Positions 1 to 8,276 are shown, counted from the first letter of the stretch. The stretch is DNA of 64,000 nucleotides from Chitinophaga sp. SYP-B3965 (GCF_009647655.1 NZ_WJFD01000001.1:2852001-2916000), one strand, 5' to 3'. Notes: generated by a model not told the origin, from the letters alone. Numbers and translations are program-made.

Positions 1-28
1 TTATTGCCTTACAGTTATGTACCATCCA

Positions 29-505
29 TTACTTTTTGCTCCTTATTACAACAGAAACCAAGGCAGAAAATAAGGCACCAGTAACCAATCCCCCAACAAC
101 ACTTTGTACAATAAAAGCTCCTGTATTCAGCCGGGATCGCGCTTCTTCTGGCGACATCCCTTTAGCAACAGCAAGATCACGCATATTTTTAAAATATTCC
201 GGAGAGACCAACTGGGTGATGATGAGCTGGTTCACCGGGCTGAATAAGACGATCAGGATAGTCAGCACCATCCCGCTTTTAAATGCTTGTCCAAACGTAA
301 TTTTCCCCTGGAACACTTTCCGCTTCTTTTCACGCAGCGCAAGAACATAGATCAATAAGGATGGTATAAGGATAAACGTTGAGACGAGTTGCTGATGCTG
401 GATGTTGGGACCATGCAGCCCGAATAAGCGTTCCAGTAACATCCATACCAGGTACATCCCGAAATTTATTCCTGCCCATTTGAGTTCGGTGTAATATTTT
501 TTCAT
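29..505 (-). CDS. DUF4199-family membrane protein
   Basis: A 158-aa integral membrane protein of unknown function. The sequence shows about four hydrophobic segments (near residues 8-27, 40-58, 76-95 and 130-152), a basic loop KKRKVFQGK after the second, and a conserved-looking FGQAFKSGM stretch. Length and layout fit the DUF4199 family, which is widespread in Bacteroidota and has no assigned role. It starts at an ATG and ends in a lysine-rich tail. The neighbour to the right is divergent, so it is probably a single-gene unit or the end of a unit lying left of the window. The family call is by pattern recognition; function is unknown. Confidence 0.75.
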   Translation of the reverse strand: MKKYYTELKWAGINFGMYLVWMLLERLFGLHGPNIQHQQLVSTFILIPSLLIYVLALREKKRKVFQGKITFGQAFKSGMVLTILIVLFSPVNQLIITQLVSPEYFKNMRDLAVAKGMSPEEARSRLNTGAFIVQSVVGGLVTGALFSALVSVVIRSKK

Positions 506-593
506 GTTTTTATGCTTTAGATAAAGCTAAATTCGGAACTAGCCTGCGCATAAAAATTTACATATGTTGAGAAACGAAAAAATTATAAACCCC

Positions 594-636
594 TATATTT
601 GAAAACCAAAACCCCAGACTTACTCAAATAAGTTTG
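594..636 (+). promoter_or_regulatory. Candidate Bacteroidota promoter -7 elements
   Basis: TATATTTG (594-601) and TAAGTTTG (629-636) both match the Bacteroidota -7 consensus TAnnTTTG and lie 55-95 bases ahead of the Crp/Fnr gene at 691. A TTG at 567-569 is the nearest -33-like element, but its 24-bp spacing to the first box is longer than the usual 19-21. Weak evidence. Confidence 0.3.
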
Positions 637-690
637 CGTACCTCCCTCCGTTAACCACCATTATTTATTCATTCATTAATACCATTTACT

Positions 691-1335
691 ATGAACAAAT
701 CAAACAGAGGCCAGGAGCTGCCTTTCGAATTCCCCTTTACAAACCCCTTCATGCAGACCCAGTTCTGCAACCTGTTCAACATGCTCCGGATATACAATCC
801 CAATTTCACCAGGGAAGTGATGGACGTTATTATTCCTTTCTGCAAAGTATTTTCCTTTAAGAAAGGCAACATCCTGCTGGATTACGGGGAGGTATGCAAC
901 TACGTATATTTTGCCGTGTCCGGGCTTGTTACCGCAATAGAGAATCCCGATGGCCGTGAGCGCCACTGCTGGTTTATGGTCATGGGAGATGTTATCATTT
1001 CCATTGATAGCTTTTATACGCAGTCAAAGAGTGAGGAAAAACTAGTGGCATTGGAAGATACTATTTGCATTGCCCTGCATGTGGATGATTTAGAAAAACT
1101 TGGATTAGAATATCCTTCATTTTTGCTGGTGCGCTCCAGGCTTACCGAGTATTATTATCGCGAAGCATATGCGAGGAGCAAATGGATAGGGAAAAAACCG
1201 GCGGAAAGGTACGCTTTGCTCCTGGAGCATTATCCCCGCTTTTTCAACCGGGTATCTGATAAAGCGCTGGCCTCCTACCTGGGTGTTTCTCCGCGTACGT
1301 TCACCCGCATAAAGACTGCCCATTTCTCAAAATGA
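691..1335 (+). CDS. Crp/Fnr-family transcriptional regulator
   Basis: A 214-aa cytoplasmic regulator. Residues about 35-135 form the cyclic-nucleotide-binding-like beta-roll (FKKGNILLDYGEVCNYVYFAVSG is the typical opening, shortened here to its key glycines). Residues about 170-210 give a compact C-terminal helix-turn-helix (LASYLGVSPRTFTRI). The ligand-contacting residues of true cAMP binders are not evident, as in most Bacteroidota members, so the effector is unknown. It starts at the first ATG. It is a single gene, divergent from the DUF4199 gene and convergent with the small membrane-peptide gene. Targets cannot be read from the sequence. Confidence 0.85.
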   Translation: MNKSNRGQELPFEFPFTNPFMQTQFCNLFNMLRIYNPNFTREVMDVIIPFCKVFSFKKGNILLDYGEVCNYVYFAVSGLVTAIENPDGRERHCWFMVMGDVIISIDSFYTQSKSEEKLVALEDTICIALHVDDLEKLGLEYPSFLLVRSRLTEYYYREAYARSKWIGKKPAERYALLLEHYPRFFNRVSDKALASYLGVSPRTFTRIKTAHFSK

Positions 1336-1443
1336 GGCCAGATGTCTCCATTTTTTCATATTCACGTGCGTAAATTTGCGGAACCGAGTAATGCATTTTC
1401 CTCCGTGAGCATCCCGCACTAACCAAACCATAACGAATTAAAA

Positions 1444-1465
1444 AACCCCGGCAGATGCCGGGGTT
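1444..1465 (-). terminator. Rho-independent terminator after the 68-aa membrane peptide
   Basis: AACCCCGGCA and TGCCGGGGTT form a perfect 10-bp stem with a 2-base loop. Read on the minus strand it is followed by TTTTTTAATT, so it terminates the minus-strand cluster ending at 1476. It may also help stop the convergent Crp/Fnr transcript. Confidence 0.8.
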
Positions 1466-1475
1466 CCAGAAACAC

Positions 1476-1682
1476 TTATTCCTGTTCCTTAGCAGCCTGA
1501 CCGAGGCCGGTCATTACGCTGCCTGCTATCGCTACACCGCCGGCTATTTCGGCGATGGTAACAGGCAACTCTACCGGCAACCCCAATACCGCAGCAGCAA
1601 TAGCGGTAAGGAGAAGGCCCAGGTTACGCACCTTCCTGAAAAAGGGAGGTGTGGGAGCAACTATGCGATGCAGTAATTCCAT
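1476..1682 (-). CDS. Small putative membrane protein (68 aa)
   Basis: An unrecognised 68-aa protein starting MELLHRIVAPTPPFFRK. The ATG at 1682 is preferred over an upstream in-frame start at 1718. After a basic stretch (residues 16-19) there are two hydrophobic segments (about 20-37 and 41-60) separated by a short proline-containing turn, and the tail is charged. The size and double-hairpin layout resemble small holin-like or toxin-like membrane proteins, but no motif supports that. It lies 35 bp downstream of the 254-aa gene on the same strand and is followed by a strong terminator, so the two probably form one transcript. Function unknown. Confidence 0.6.
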   Translation of the reverse strand: MELLHRIVAPTPPFFRKVRNLGLLLTAIAAAVLGLPVELPVTIAEIAGGVAIAGSVMTGLGQAAKEQE

Positions 1683-1717
1683 CTGATATAATTTAAATGT
1701 TAGAAAATATGGAACCA

Positions 1718-2482
1718 TTATGCGGGATTATCCACACCGATCAACTGCAGGCCATTGAACCTGCTGTTATTGACCGGGTATTGGAAATTCCCTTCCTGCA
1801 ACAGGAACTCAATGCCAAGAGCGATCAACACCGGATCTGTGTTATTGGCAGGCAATTGGGCATTGATCGTAAAAGACGGTGTGGCTGCATCATCCAACGC
1901 CTGGATACCACTTATGCCCATCGCAAATACATACTTCCCTTCATCAAAATTGATGGCCGCCGCAGCGATCTTCATTCTGAAGTGCGTGGCATTCGGAGGC
2001 GGCACGATCATGTTAGCCGGGATAAACTCCGGCAGATCGATGTTTGCAAGTCCGGTCACACGATCCAGGGAATGAGTGAACGGTACGATGAAGGTGGACC
2101 CTAAAACACCGGCAGGATTAAAATCAAAACCGGTGAGGAGGTTCATATCTCCAAACTTCATGCTGCGCGAGCCGCGCTCATGTTCAAGGTCAGACTTGAT
2201 CACCGCTTTGCAGAGCTTCGTCAATCGCGGGAAAAGATCGCTGTTCGCCTCTTTGGGGATCAGTGGTTTAAAAGCAGTCTTGATCAGTCCGCCCGCTTTG
2301 CCGGCCTTGCCGAAATCCTGGAGGTTGAGCCGCAATACAGCAAAGTTCGGATCTGTTTCTATTCGCTCTTTGCTGACACCCCCTTTCTTGCGAAAAGCGT
2401 AGGTGCCGTTCTTTTTTCTGTAGATGGCCATTTTCTGGGTACCACCGACGAGTTGTAATAAATCATCTTTTTTTTGTGACAT
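1718..2482 (-). CDS. Conserved hypothetical protein (254 aa)
   Basis: Starts MSQKKDDLLQLVGG at the ATG at 2482; a longer reading to 2602 runs through AT-rich intergenic DNA and is unlikely. The N-terminal 90 residues are basic and soluble (GGVSKERIETDPNFAVLR, then a Gly/Ala/Lys patch GKAGKAGGLIK). The rest is beta-rich with many Asn/Pro turns. There is no signal peptide or membrane segment. I recall similar N-termini in other Bacteroidota hypothetical proteins but cannot name a family. It is probably co-transcribed with the 68-aa membrane protein and divergent from the HTH-like gene at 2670. A structural or surface-layer role is possible but unsupported. Confidence 0.65.
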   Translation of the reverse strand: MSQKKDDLLQLVGGTQKMAIYRKKNGTYAFRKKGGVSKERIETDPNFAVLRLNLQDFGKAGKAGGLIKTAFKPLIPKEANSDLFPRLTKLCKAVIKSDLEHERGSRSMKFGDMNLLTGFDFNPAGVLGSTFIVPFTHSLDRVTGLANIDLPEFIPANMIVPPPNATHFRMKIAAAAINFDEGKYVFAMGISGIQALDDAATPSFTINAQLPANNTDPVLIALGIEFLLQEGNFQYPVNNSRFNGLQLIGVDNPA

Positions 2483-2616
2483 AAAAAATATTTTAAAATG
2501 AATAACAGGCATTTCCGTAGCCATGCCCTTTCGGCTTTTCACGTGATCAGCGTGTGTTTCGTAATTACATGGCGAAAATATGTCCCGGCAAACGTTCCCC
2601 AAAAACGGACCGCCGC

Positions 2617-2654
2617 TTTTGCCGCATTTTGCCGGTTTTTACCGGTTTTTGCCG
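2617..2654. repeat. Four 10-bp direct repeats, TTTTGCCG array
   Basis: TTTTGCCG occurs at 2617, 2627 and 2647, and the variant TTTTACCG at 2637, at an exact 10-bp spacing. An inverted TTTGCCG lies at 2586-2592. The array sits 16 bp before the start of the HTH-like gene and between two divergent transcription units, so it looks like an operator or iteron cluster read on one face of the helix. Confidence 0.75.
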
Positions 2655-2669
2655 ATCAAACAGAGAGGA

Positions 2670-2873
2670 ATGATGGATAAAAAAGTACCGCGGAGAGTGG
2701 TCATTACCACCAAGGACATACAAAATATCCTCGGCATATGCGAGCGGTCAGCCCGGGAGCTGATGCAGAGGATTCGCATTATGCTGGAGAAAGGGACCGA
2801 GCAATATGTAACGGTAGATGAGTTCTGTAGGTTTGTGGGGTTATCGAAAGATGAAGTACAGGATTTTTTCTAA
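2670..2873 (+). CDS. Small HTH-like putative DNA-binding protein
   Basis: A 67-aa (start at 2670) or 66-aa (start at 2673) basic protein. An AGAGGAA stretch just upstream supports this start over the longer frame from 2580. The pattern TTKDIQNILGICERSARELMQ looks like a helix-turn-helix or excisionase/MerR-like recognition fold, and the C-terminus VDEFCRFVGLSKDEVQDFF adds another short helix pair. It is divergent from the conserved 254-aa gene, with a 10-bp direct-repeat array just upstream and an 11-bp array just downstream. Acting on those repeats is an attractive inference, not shown. Confidence 0.55.
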   Translation: MMDKKVPRRVVITTKDIQNILGICERSARELMQRIRIMLEKGTEQYVTVDEFCRFVGLSKDEVQDFF

Positions 2874-2892
2874 TGGCAAGCATATCCTTAGT

Positions 2893-3005
2893 GGCCTCGT
2901 GTCAGCCTCTTATCAGCCTTGTAATGGCCTTACGCAGCCTCGTGCCAGCCTCTAACCAGCCTTGCATCAGCCTTGAGCCAGCCTCATTCAGCCTTTCTAT
3001 GGCCT
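2893..3005. repeat. Eleven 11-bp degenerate direct repeats (RGCCT array)
   Basis: The core (A/G)GCCT recurs at 2893, 2904, 2915, 2926, 2936, 2947, 2958, 2969, 2980, 2990 and 3001, so nine... steps are 11 bp (eight) or 10 bp (two). The consensus is about RGCCTYNNNNC. Units 1-3 and 5-7 are more alike (GCCTCGTG, then AGCCTCT, then AGCCTTG), giving a second-order repeat of 43 bp. The array fills the gap between the HTH-like gene and the sulfatase gene and runs into the last codons of the latter. The 11-bp period excludes a coding explanation. Confidence 0.85.
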
Positions 3006-4445
3006 CCGCATGATCCTGCCCGGACGCGCCATCTGCCACCCATCATGAAGCTGCTGTTTTAATTCTCTGATCAAAGCAATATTGGCTATGTTATTCACTT
3101 CACCAGGATCGATCTGATGATCATAAAGTTCCATTGCTTTGACTTCATCAGTTTTAAAGTTGCGCCATTCCACATAACGGTAACGATCCGTTCTGATAGC
3201 ATACCCCATTATTTCAGGTTCATTTTTGTATTGCCAGGGTCGGGGAAATTGACTGAACACAGCATTCTTCCAGGGTTGATCAGGCTTCGTTAATAATGGT
3301 GCCAGAGAAGTACCCTCTAATGCTTCAGGAACAGGCAGGCCGCCTAACTCCGCTAAGGTCGGATATAAGTCTACTAATTCAACCAGTCCATTGGAAGTTA
3401 CACCTCGTTCTTTCCCCGGTGCTGCAATGATTAAAGGCACCCTGGTATCCAGTTCATAGTTGGTTGTTTTTGCCCACAACCCTTTCTCGCCTAAATGGAA
3501 TCCGTGATCACTCCACAAAACAATGATGGTATTCCTGGTTAAATTTAAACGATCCAGTTCTGCCAGCACCTCGCCGATCTGAGCATCCGTATAACTGATC
3601 GCGGCATAATAACCGTGTAGTAATTCCTGCGTTTTTGAATCAGTAATTACATGATCAATGTCGCTATATCCTCTCAGCTCCTCGCTGTTATGCACAGCAT
3701 AGGCTGGTATGTTGGGAGGAACAATACGCTGAACAGGAAGGGGAATATTTTTCTGCTCATACAGATCCCAATATTTTTTTGGCGCACTAAAGGGCAAATG
3801 CGGGCGGCGGAATCCTACCGCCAGGAAGAAGGGTTTGTCTTTGATCTTTCTTAAAACGGCCATCGCCTGGTCTGCTACCTGTCCATCGATATAAGCATTA
3901 TCAGGCACGTCTGCACTTTCCGTTGCTGTTGCTTTGGAAGATCCTTTCTGAAGATTTGAAGGCAGTACATATTTGCCCTCTTTGTTCGTTACGGCTAATA
4001 TTTCCGGCACAGACCAGGAAAGGGCATCCTGCGCCGAGGCAGGATCGTGATAGATCTTACCAATGCTTTGCGTATGATAACCATTGTTTTTAAAATACTG
4101 CGGTAAGGTAACTACATCGGGGATGGTAGTACGAAAATGGGTATTCAGATCCCAAACCTTTGTTGTATTCGGCCTTCTTGCTGTCATTAAAGAAGTCCGT
4201 GAAGGAGAACACACCGCTTGCTGGCAGTAAGCACGATTGAATAAAACACCGAATCCTGCCAATCTATCAATATTGGGGCTTTGCACGATCTTATCTCCAT
4301 AACACCCCAATTGAGGACGCAGGTCATCTATGGCAATAAAGAGGATATTGGGCGGCTGTTTATTATCGCCCAAGCGCTTATTTACCTGGCAGCCGCTCAT
4401 GACCAGTATCAACATAGAAAACACTGTACAAAAAAAACACCTCAT
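2997..4445 (-). CDS. Sulfatase lipoprotein, iduronate-2-sulfatase-like
   Basis: A 482-aa exported sulfatase hydrolysing sulfate esters, probably on a polysaccharide. Residues 1-19 are a lipoprotein signal with Cys19 (VMSGC), so it is membrane-anchored. The metal ligands Asp40-Asp41 follow NILFIAID, and the active-site C79-S-P-S-R83 is the cysteine-type motif that an FGE enzyme converts to formylglycine. WSDHGFHLGEKGLW is the downstream catalytic block typical of iduronate-sulfatase-like S1 members. Length is normal. It is divergent from the sialate O-acetylesterase gene, 72 bp away, suggesting shared glycan-use regulation. The exact substrate cannot be read. No FGE gene is in the window. Confidence 0.9.
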   Translation of the reverse strand: MRCFFCTVFSMLILVMSGCQVNKRLGDNKQPPNILFIAIDDLRPQLGCYGDKIVQSPNIDRLAGFGVLFNRAYCQQAVCSPSRTSLMTARRPNTTKVWDLNTHFRTTIPDVVTLPQYFKNNGYHTQSIGKIYHDPASAQDALSWSVPEILAVTNKEGKYVLPSNLQKGSSKATATESADVPDNAYIDGQVADQAMAVLRKIKDKPFFLAVGFRRPHLPFSAPKKYWDLYEQKNIPLPVQRIVPPNIPAYAVHNSEELRGYSDIDHVITDSKTQELLHGYYAAISYTDAQIGEVLAELDRLNLTRNTIIVLWSDHGFHLGEKGLWAKTTNYELDTRVPLIIAAPGKERGVTSNGLVELVDLYPTLAELGGLPVPEALEGTSLAPLLTKPDQPWKNAVFSQFPRPWQYKNEPEIMGYAIRTDRYRYVEWRNFKTDEVKAMELYDHQIDPGEVNNIANIALIRELKQQLHDGWQMARPGRIMRRP

Positions 4446-4517
4446 TATTAGTAATATGTACTACAATTATACAAAACATGTATATATTTATACACCAATT
4501 TTTAATCAATCATTCAT

Positions 4518-5897
4518 ATGAAACGAATAATAGCATGCATTGGCCTGTTCCTCCTGGTGAATACGGCTGCCAATGCCAAGGTCATTCTTCCGGCTGTCAT
4601 CGATAACAACATGGTGCTTCAGCAAAAAACGAATGCCGCTCTGTGGGGTAAGGCACGCCCTGCGGCGAAGGTGAAGGTCACCACCAGCTGGAATGGAAAA
4701 TCGTATACTGCTCAGGCCGGAAGCGACAGCCTGTGGAATGTTTCAGTAAGTACCCCGGCAGCAGGCGGCCCCTTCAGTATCACCTTCGATGATGGTGAAA
4801 AACTGGTATTAAAGAATATACTCATCGGAGAGGTATGGGTTTGCTCAGGCCAGTCCAATATGTCCATGCCTGTTAAAGGTTTTCGCAACCAGCCTGTAGA
4901 AGGTTCAAACGACATGCTGATGAACGCGAAGAATCCAAAGATCAGGCTGTTCCAGATCCCACGTCAGTTTTCTGACAAGGCTCAATTCGATGCAAAGGTG
5001 ATTAGCTGGGAAGAAGCGGATGTAGAGAGCGTGAGCGAAATGAGCGCTGTTGCCTATCTCTTTGGCAAGATCATCCAGGAGAAACTGGATGTACCTGTGG
5101 GCATCATTCACACTTCCTGGGGCGGAACCCGCATTGAAGCATGGATGAGTCCTTCAACTACGCCCCCAGCTTCAGGCAATGCTGTAAAATTGAATCAGAA
5201 TAGCCCTTCCGTACTCTTCAACGCCATGATCCATCCTATCCTTGGTTTTAGTATCAAAGGGGTGTTATGGTACCAGGGAGAAGCCAACCGGAAAAATCCC
5301 CAGGCGTATCCGCAACAGATGCAATCTATGGTAGCCGATTGGCGCAAACGCTGGAATTGTGGAGAATGGCCGTTCTATTATGTGCAGATTGCACCATTCA
5401 AATACGATAACGATAAACAATCAGCCTATCTCCGCGAAGCACAGCTGCAAGCCCTGCAACTGATCCCTAATTCGGCAATGGCGGTAACTGCTGATGCAGG
5501 ACAGGAATTATCGATCCATCCTCCGTACAAAATGACGGTGGCAAAGCGCCTGGCTTACGCTGCACTGGCACGGGATTATGGATTCAGTAAGCTTCCATAT
5601 CAGGGTCCGGTTTACAAGTCGATGAAGATCAGCAAGGATACTATTGATCTCATTTTCGATCATGCTGAAAACGGTTTGTATGCAGGAACGAAGGACCTTA
5701 CCTTGTTCGAAATAGCAGGTGAGGATAAAGTATTTCATGCTGCTGAGGCCAAAATAACGGCAACCGGCATTCGCGTGAGATCTAACGATGTGAAAAATCC
5801 GGTAGCAGTTCGATATGCTTTCAATGACTGGTTCACAGCTGAGCTTTATAATAATGAAGGTTTGCCGGCTTCATCCTTCCGTACTGATACATGGTAA
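4518..5897 (+). CDS. Sialate O-acetylesterase (SASA/SGNH family)
   Basis: A 459-aa secreted carbohydrate esterase that should remove O-acetyl groups from sialic acids or other glycans. Residues 1-20 are a Sec signal peptide (ANA/K). A beta-rich N-terminal domain leads to the SGNH block WVCSGQSNM (catalytic Ser113). HTSWGGTRIEAW and WYQGEAN are the other family hallmarks. Length is slightly short: the family often has a further C-terminal beta domain, here reduced to residues about 360-459. It is a lone gene, divergent from the sulfatase and closed by a terminator at 5922. Confidence 0.9.
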   Translation: MKRIIACIGLFLLVNTAANAKVILPAVIDNNMVLQQKTNAALWGKARPAAKVKVTTSWNGKSYTAQAGSDSLWNVSVSTPAAGGPFSITFDDGEKLVLKNILIGEVWVCSGQSNMSMPVKGFRNQPVEGSNDMLMNAKNPKIRLFQIPRQFSDKAQFDAKVISWEEADVESVSEMSAVAYLFGKIIQEKLDVPVGIIHTSWGGTRIEAWMSPSTTPPASGNAVKLNQNSPSVLFNAMIHPILGFSIKGVLWYQGEANRKNPQAYPQQMQSMVADWRKRWNCGEWPFYYVQIAPFKYDNDKQSAYLREAQLQALQLIPNSAMAVTADAGQELSIHPPYKMTVAKRLAYAALARDYGFSKLPYQGPVYKSMKISKDTIDLIFDHAENGLYAGTKDLTLFEIAGEDKVFHAAEAKITATGIRVRSNDVKNPVAVRYAFNDWFTAELYNNEGLPASSFRTDTW

Positions 5898-5921
5898 TTT
5901 CCCATCTCGGATATAAGAGCG

Positions 5922-5948
5922 AGGGCTAACAATTCGATTGTTAGCCCT
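5922..5948 (+). terminator. Terminator after the sialate O-acetylesterase gene
   Basis: AGGGCTAACAAT and ATTGTTAGCCCT form a perfect 12-bp stem with loop TCG, followed on the plus strand by TTTTTC. It also lies just past the stop of the convergent AraC gene. Confidence 0.85.
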
Positions 5949-5951
5949 TTT

Positions 5952-6857
5952 TCAATTCTGGTGCCGGTAATCCGACGGTGACTTACCGGTTTTGTTTTTA
6001 AATATCTTAGTGAAATGAGAAGGGTGTTCAAAGCCCAGTTCAAAAGCGATTTCACTGATATTTTTCTCTGTACTCCACAGCAGGGATTTTGCTTTGTCCA
6101 CCAGCTGCAGGTGAATATGTTCCAGGGTGGTTTTACCAGTATACCTGTTCAGCAGATCGGAAAGATAATCAGCAGAGAGGTTGAGCCGGGATGCGAAGTA
6201 TTTTACATCCGGAAGTCCGTCTTCGATCAGTGAATCCTTTGAAAAATAGTCCAGCAGCAGGCTTTCAAACTGCTGGACTATATCCTGACTGGGTTTGGAA
6301 CGGGTGAAGAACTGGCGGTCGTAAAAACGGTTGCAGTAGTTGAGCAGCAATTCAATATTATTTACGATCAGTTCCTGTGAGTGTTTGTCTATGTTTTGCG
6401 AATACTCCTGCGCGATGTTATCCGCGCAGTTGCGCAAAGTTTTCTTTTCATCTTCAGACACGTGCAGCGCTTCATTGGCATCGTACTGAAAAAATGAGTA
6501 CCCATGCATCTTTTTGCCCAGTTCCGTCCGGTATAACAGATCAGGGTGAAAGAATAATCCCCATCCATCATCATAGGAAATGTAACGCTGTGTAGAAACA
6601 GCCTGCCCCGGAGCGGTAAATACCAATGCACCCTGATCAAAATCGTAATGGGAACGCCCATAGCCCATTGATCCTTTTAACTGTTTAAGGTACACGGCAT
6701 AAAATCCCAGCCTGAACGCGGTTTCTTTTTCCGGAAAGTTATTCCTGCTGATCTGCTGCAACTGAAGGAAAGAAACCAGTGGATGTTTCGGCGGCGGACT
6801 GTCGTAGAGCTTATGTAACTCCTCTATGGTATTGATATCGACGAATGATGATTGCAT
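5952..6857 (-). CDS. AraC-family transcriptional regulator
   Basis: A 301-aa regulator. The N-terminal ~170 residues form a cupin-like sensing domain. The C-terminal ~100 residues hold two HTH units; the second, ISEIAFELGFEHPSHFTKIF followed by KNKTGKSPSDYR, is the classic AraC signature. It starts at ATG 6857, only 25 bp downstream of the SDR gene on the same strand, so the two are probably co-transcribed and the regulator may respond to the SDR substrate. This gene pairing (AraC regulator with an SDR) is common in Bacteroidota. The ligand is unknown. Confidence 0.9.
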   Translation of the reverse strand: MQSSFVDINTIEELHKLYDSPPPKHPLVSFLQLQQISRNNFPEKETAFRLGFYAVYLKQLKGSMGYGRSHYDFDQGALVFTAPGQAVSTQRYISYDDGWGLFFHPDLLYRTELGKKMHGYSFFQYDANEALHVSEDEKKTLRNCADNIAQEYSQNIDKHSQELIVNNIELLLNYCNRFYDRQFFTRSKPSQDIVQQFESLLLDYFSKDSLIEDGLPDVKYFASRLNLSADYLSDLLNRYTGKTTLEHIHLQLVDKAKSLLWSTEKNISEIAFELGFEHPSHFTKIFKNKTGKSPSDYRHQN

Positions 6858-6882
6858 ACTTAGTAAATTTACTGAAAAGACC

Positions 6883-7644
6883 TTAAATGAACATTCCGCC
6901 CGCTATCTCAATGCGTTGGGCATTCACAAAGCGGCTGTCTTCAGAAAGCATGGAGGCGACAAACATGCCCACATCGTCCGCATTGCCCAGGCGTCCGAGT
7001 GCGGTCATGCCGGCAATTTGCTCACGATGGCTATCATCGCCTTTTCCACCGCCAAACTCAGTGTCGATGGCCCCTGGCGCAACACTGTTTACACGGATCT
7101 TCCTTCCGGCATATTCTTTGGCAAAATACCGTGTCAGGCCTTCTATCGCGGACTTAAGCGCACCATACACGGCAACACCCGGAAAGGCGAACCGGGCAAG
7201 TCCGGAAGAAATATTAATCACCTGCCCTCCATCAACGATCAACGGGATCAGTGTTTGCGTGAGGAAGAACACTCCTTTAAAATTTACATTTACCAGCTCG
7301 TCGAACTGTTCTTCGGTGGTGTCTTTGATGAGTGTTCGCTGAGATATCCCTGCGTTGTTTACAAGATAATCGAAGTTCTCCCGGTTCCATTCCTGCTTAA
7401 GCACCTGCGAGATCTGACCGGCAAAGCCACTAAAGGAACTGATTTTGGAAGTGTCTAATTGCAAGGCAATTGCTTTGCCTCCACTGCTGTTAATGGTATC
7501 AGCAACCGCTTTCCCCTGATCGGCGTTACTGTTGTAAGTGAGGATAACGTCCATGCCACGTTGAGCGGCATTTAAAGCAATGCTTTTCCCTATTCCCCGG
7601 CTCCCGCCAGTTACAAGAACAATTTTTGATGCTGTTGTTTTCAT
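6883..7644 (-). CDS. Short-chain dehydrogenase/reductase
   Basis: A 253-aa classical SDR oxidoreductase using NAD(P)H. Seen: the cofactor-binding T12-G-G-S-R-G-I-G motif, NNAG at 96-99, the catalytic Ser146/147 in INISSG, and Y160-x-x-x-K164 (YGALK). The segment after beta-2 (TYNSNADQ) lacks an acidic residue at the strand end, which favours NADP(H), an inference. It is the first gene of the pair with the AraC regulator. The substrate cannot be predicted; a ketone or aldehyde reductase role is likely. Confidence 0.9.
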   Translation of the reverse strand: MKTTASKIVLVTGGSRGIGKSIALNAAQRGMDVILTYNSNADQGKAVADTINSSGGKAIALQLDTSKISSFSGFAGQISQVLKQEWNRENFDYLVNNAGISQRTLIKDTTEEQFDELVNVNFKGVFFLTQTLIPLIVDGGQVINISSGLARFAFPGVAVYGALKSAIEGLTRYFAKEYAGRKIRVNSVAPGAIDTEFGGGKGDDSHREQIAGMTALGRLGNADDVGMFVASMLSEDSRFVNAQRIEIAGGMFI

Positions 7645-7749
7645 CTTTTTAAAGTTTTAATTTCTTTAGCAAAGATCAACAGCGTGGCGCAGGGCTATTT
7701 ATACATTTCCGGGGAGGTCTTATACATTTCAGAGATGGGAATAATGTTA

Positions 7750-7773
7750 AAGGGAAGCAGGTATGCTTCCCTT
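7750..7773 (-). terminator. Probable terminator of the MaoC/membrane-protein unit
   Basis: AAGGGAAGCA and TGCTTCCCTT form a perfect 10-bp stem with a 4-base loop, just past the stop at 7785 on the minus strand. The trailing minus-strand sequence is TTTAACATTATT, only moderately T-rich. Confidence 0.6.
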
Positions 7774-7784
7774 GATATAACGGC

Positions 7785-8273
7785 TTATAATTCAGTAAGC
7801 TCGAGTACTTCTTTGCTATACTTTAAATAGGTAACAAGCACTTTTGTTCCTGGTTGGTATTTGTAATAGTCCGCTTTCTTAACCGGGATTTTAATCTTCT
7901 CCGCTTTATGCCGCCCGGCAAAAGTGAAAATGTATTCATCATTTTCTGTTTTGTGGCGGTTAATAATTACACTTGACAGTTTGTTTTTCCCATTTGCAAT
8001 ATCCTTCTTCCAGTTACTTTTAAAGTATCTAAATGTCAGCCAGATCATTAAATAGAAAAAGCCGAACAGTACAAGGCCTGCAAAGACAAACCAAACGGGG
8101 CTAAATTCATTCTGTAAAAAGTAATAGGCAATAGCCATGATCAAAAGCGTACAAGCCAATAAAACACCCGGTGCATTTTTAAAGAATTCGCTTCGTTGTT
8201 TATCAATATGTTTTATCTCTTCATCACTTAAAGGAATGTTTTCCTGCAGGTTTATTTGCAAATAGTCAATCAT
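7785..8273 (-). CDS. Hypothetical membrane protein (162 aa)
   Basis: No family recognised. The N-terminal 40 residues are charged, two hydrophobic helices follow (about 37-52 and 58-82, AGLVLFGFFYLMIWLTF), and the rest is a basic cytosolic or periplasmic beta-rich domain with KIKIPVKKADYYKY. It starts at ATG 8273, 3 bp after the stop of the MaoC gene, so the two are translationally close. No signal peptide. Function unknown; the MaoC partner gives no clear hint. Confidence 0.65.
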   Translation of the reverse strand: MIDYLQINLQENIPLSDEEIKHIDKQRSEFFKNAPGVLLACTLLIMAIAYYFLQNEFSPVWFVFAGLVLFGFFYLMIWLTFRYFKSNWKKDIANGKNKLSSVIINRHKTENDEYIFTFAGRHKAEKIKIPVKKADYYKYQPGTKVLVTYLKYSKEVLELTEL

Positions 8274-8276
8274 GCC

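Noticed and set aside
1..28. End of another minus-strand gene at the left edge
   Set aside because: Only 28 bases precede the DUF4199 stop; a TAA at the edge alone does not support a gene.
2893..3005. CRISPR array
   Set aside because: The repeat unit is 11 bp with 6-base variable parts, far too short for repeats and spacers, and no cas genes are near.
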